This document shows, in pieces, positions 40,619 through 42,053 of a stretch of DNA of 42,053 nucleotides. The stretch is from Dehalococcoidia bacterium. GTDB taxonomy: Bacteria > Chloroflexota > Dehalococcoidia > DSTF01 > JACRBR01. The notes under the pieces are model-generated. The model had not been told where the DNA came from. It did no database searches and was given only the letters and a program-made list of their open reading frames with translations. The DNA lies in the NCBI GenBank assembly GCA_021731085.1, contig JAKFYB010000029.1, forward strand, positions 1-42,053, read 5' to 3'. The position numbers and the translations under genes were made by a program. Position 1 is the stretch's first letter. Every line of letters begins with the position of its first letter.

Positions 40619-40639
40619 TTAGTGTCACTATGACACTAA
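40619..40639 (+). promoter_or_regulatory. Operator-like perfect inverted repeat before nadB
   Basis: TTAGTGTCA (40619-40627) and TGACACTAA (40631-40639) are perfect 9-bp arms around a 3-base centre, ending 19 bases before the nadB start. The TAGTGT/ACACTA style resembles, from memory, sites of NAD-metabolism repressors such as NrtR, but the regulator is not in the window. Confidence 0.65.
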
Positions 40640-40658
40640 GTCAGCGGCAGGACGGGTT

Positions 40659-42053
40659 ATGTCCCAGCGATTCGACTTCATCATCGTCGGCTCCGGCATC
40701 GCCGGCCTCTACGCCGCGCTCCTCGCCCGAAACCACGGTTCCGTCTGCATCCTCACGAAGGGCAGCATCGACGAGACCAACACCAAGTACGCGCAGGGCG
40801 GCATCGCCGCGGCCGTCGGCGCCGACGACGACCCGGAGCTCCATCTCCGCGACACCATCGAGGCCGGCGCCGGGCTCGTCGACGAGCACGCCGCGCGCAT
40901 TCTCGTAGAAGCCGCCGCCGACCGCATCCACGATCTCGTGAACTTCGGCGTGCCCTTCGACGCCACCGACGGCGAAGTCGCGCTCGGCAAGGAGGCCGCC
41001 CACTCCCGGAACCGCATCCTCCACGCGGGCGGCGACAGCACCGGCGCGCACATCGAGATCTCGCTCGGCGGCGTCGCGCGCATGTCGCGCATCACGATCA
41101 AGGAGCACGTCCAGGTCGAGGACATCGTCGTCGAGGACGGCAACGCAGCAGGTCTCATCGCCCTCGACACCCGCACCAACGTCAGCACGCGATTCGATGC
41201 GTCAGCCATCATTCTCGCGACCGGCGGCGTCGGCCAGCTCTTCCGCGTCAGCACCAACCCCGACATCGCGACCGGCGACGGCATCGCGGTCGCGTATCGA
41301 GCGGGCGCCGACGTCACGGACATGGAGTTCATCCAGTTCCACCCGACCGCGCTGCGACTCCCCGGCGTGCCCATCTTCCTCATCTCGGAGGCCGTGCGAG
41401 GCGAGGGCGGCGTCCTCCGCAACGCGGCCGGCGAGCGTTTCATGCTCGCCGTGCACGAAAAAGCCGAGCTCGCCCCGCGAGACGTCGTCGCCCGCGCGAT
41501 CGTTAGCGAGATGCAGCGCACGAACGCCGACCACGTCCTGCTCGACATCAGCCACCTCGCGCCCGAGCGCATCACCGCGCGCTTTCCGCAGATCTACCGC
41601 CAGTGCCTCGACCACGGCATCGACATCACGAAGGACCCCGTGCCCGTCTCGCCCGCCGCGCACTACATGATGGGCGGCGTCCGCACGAACACCTGGGGTG
41701 AGACCTCCATCGCCAACCTCTACGCCTGCGGAGAGTGCGCGAACACCGGCGTCCACGGCGCCAACCGCCTCGCCAGCAACTCACTCCTCGAAACGGTCGT
41801 CTTCGCCAAGCGCATCGTAGAGCGCGTGACAGCGGGCGCGGGGACGGAGGATGGCGGAAGTCAGATGTCGGGCGATCTCATCCGCGCCCTTGGCGACTCG
41901 AACATCGAACACGCAACAACATGGACCATCCAGGCACCGCCTACCCGCGCCGATGTTCAATCGCTGCTTTGGGACAAAGTAGGCATCGTGCGCGACGGCG
42001 CCGGCCTGACCGCCGCAGCAGCGCAGCTAGCCGCCTGGCGCGAAACCCTAGCC
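40659..42053 (+). CDS. nadB: L-aspartate oxidase, 3' end beyond the window
   Basis: 465 codons are present and the frame is still open at the window edge; NadB is usually 520-540 residues, so about 70 are missing. It oxidises L-aspartate to iminoaspartate, the first step of de novo NAD synthesis, with FAD as cofactor. FAD-binding GSGIAGLYAA lies at residues 12-21, TKYAQGGIAA follows near 46, then HAGGDSTGAHI, ATGGVGQLF, EFIQFHPTAL, SEAVRGEGGVLRN, PVSPAAHYMMGGV and the NadB-typical GECANTGVHGANRLASNSLLE. These also occur in succinate dehydrogenase, but the spacing and the ending fit NadB. ATG 40659 has GGACGG upstream. nadA and nadC probably follow outside the window, but that is not visible. 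Confidence 0.95.
   Translation, partial: MSQRFDFIIVGSGIAGLYAALLARNHGSVCILTKGSIDETNTKYAQGGIAAAVGADDDPELHLRDTIEAGAGLVDEHAARILVEAAADRIHDLVNFGVPFDATDGEVALGKEAAHSRNRILHAGGDSTGAHIEISLGGVARMSRITIKEHVQVEDIVVEDGNAAGLIALDTRTNVSTRFDASAIILATGGVGQLFRVSTNPDIATGDGIAVAYRAGADVTDMEFIQFHPTALRLPGVPIFLISEAVRGEGGVLRNAAGERFMLAVHEKAELAPRDVVARAIVSEMQRTNADHVLLDISHLAPERITARFPQIYRQCLDHGIDITKDPVPVSPAAHYMMGGVRTNTWGETSIANLYACGECANTGVHGANRLASNSLLETVVFAKRIVERVTAGAGTEDGGSQMSGDLIRALGDSNIEHATTWTIQAPPTRADVQSLLWDKVGIVRDGAGLTAAAAQLAAWRETLA

Noticed and set aside
1-42053. tRNA, rRNA, CRISPR, insertion sequence or prophage
   Set aside because: Reading both strands I found no cloverleaf with a GTTCGAATC-type arm in context, no regularly spaced repeats, no transposase or integrase motifs and no terminal inverted repeats with target duplications.

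Overview
The window looks like chromosomal DNA of a high-GC bacterium that probably belongs to the Chloroflexota (a Dehalococcoidia-like lineage is my best guess). The reasons are the many secreted proteins with long Pro/Thr-rich stalks (for example 24826-25845 and 29908-31356), lipoproteins with single-membrane style anchors, GTG/TTG starts, tight ATGA overlaps inside operons, and a mixture of actinobacterial-type surface heme proteins with non-actinobacterial neighbours. The assignment is inferred from style and has not been tested by phylogeny. No rRNA, tRNA, CRISPR array, insertion sequence or phage gene was recognised.

Layout. 161-1401: a yybP-ykoY (manganese) riboswitch ahead of a TerC-family membrane protein. 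1474-7020 (minus strand): a TRIC/UPF0126 channel, two M20 metallopeptidases, a small lipoprotein and a Dcu-type C4-dicarboxylate carrier with an unusual acidic Pro/Thr tail. 7476-13354 (plus): a GAF/PAS/LuxR regulator, a frameshifted DUF1269 gene, a second copy of the small lipoprotein family, a SHOCT membrane protein, a cupredoxin lipoprotein, a zinc-ribbon protein and a 14-TM MFS exporter. 13500-15074: a cytochrome P450 with its own ferredoxin behind a recognisable promoter and operator. 15149-20250: two uncharacterised membrane proteins, a PH-like membrane protein, a PgpH-type HD phosphodiesterase and a HEAT-like protein.

The central accessory region, 20256-34292, is a double tetrapyrrole acquisition island. 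Its first half (20256-26662) is a cobalamin-riboswitch operon. It encodes a secreted alpha/alpha-toroid protein, an ECF T component, a fused double ECF ATPase, a membrane-anchored DUF4430 (transcobalamin beta-domain-like) protein and an ECF S component. Together these look like a split bacterial counterpart of intrinsic factor/transcobalamin feeding an ECF importer. Its second half (26760-34292) is a heme system: a secreted HtaA-domain hemophore, a DUF2470 protein, a heme oxygenase, a membrane-anchored protein with two neocarzinostatin-like modules, and an HmuTUV-type ABC importer. The two secreted binders, for B12 and for heme, share the same C-terminal thrombospondin-3 plus dockerin-like tail. 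The promoters of the two heme transcription units share an operator-like element.

34359-42053: a third copy of the small lipoprotein, a TPR protein, a secreted anchored protein, a PadR-controlled operon (PepSY protein, membrane protein, PadR) with a probable leaderless promoter, a DUF389 membrane protein, a secreted beta-helix protein, and the first 465 codons of nadB behind a perfect 9-bp inverted-repeat operator. The nadB gene runs off the end of the window.
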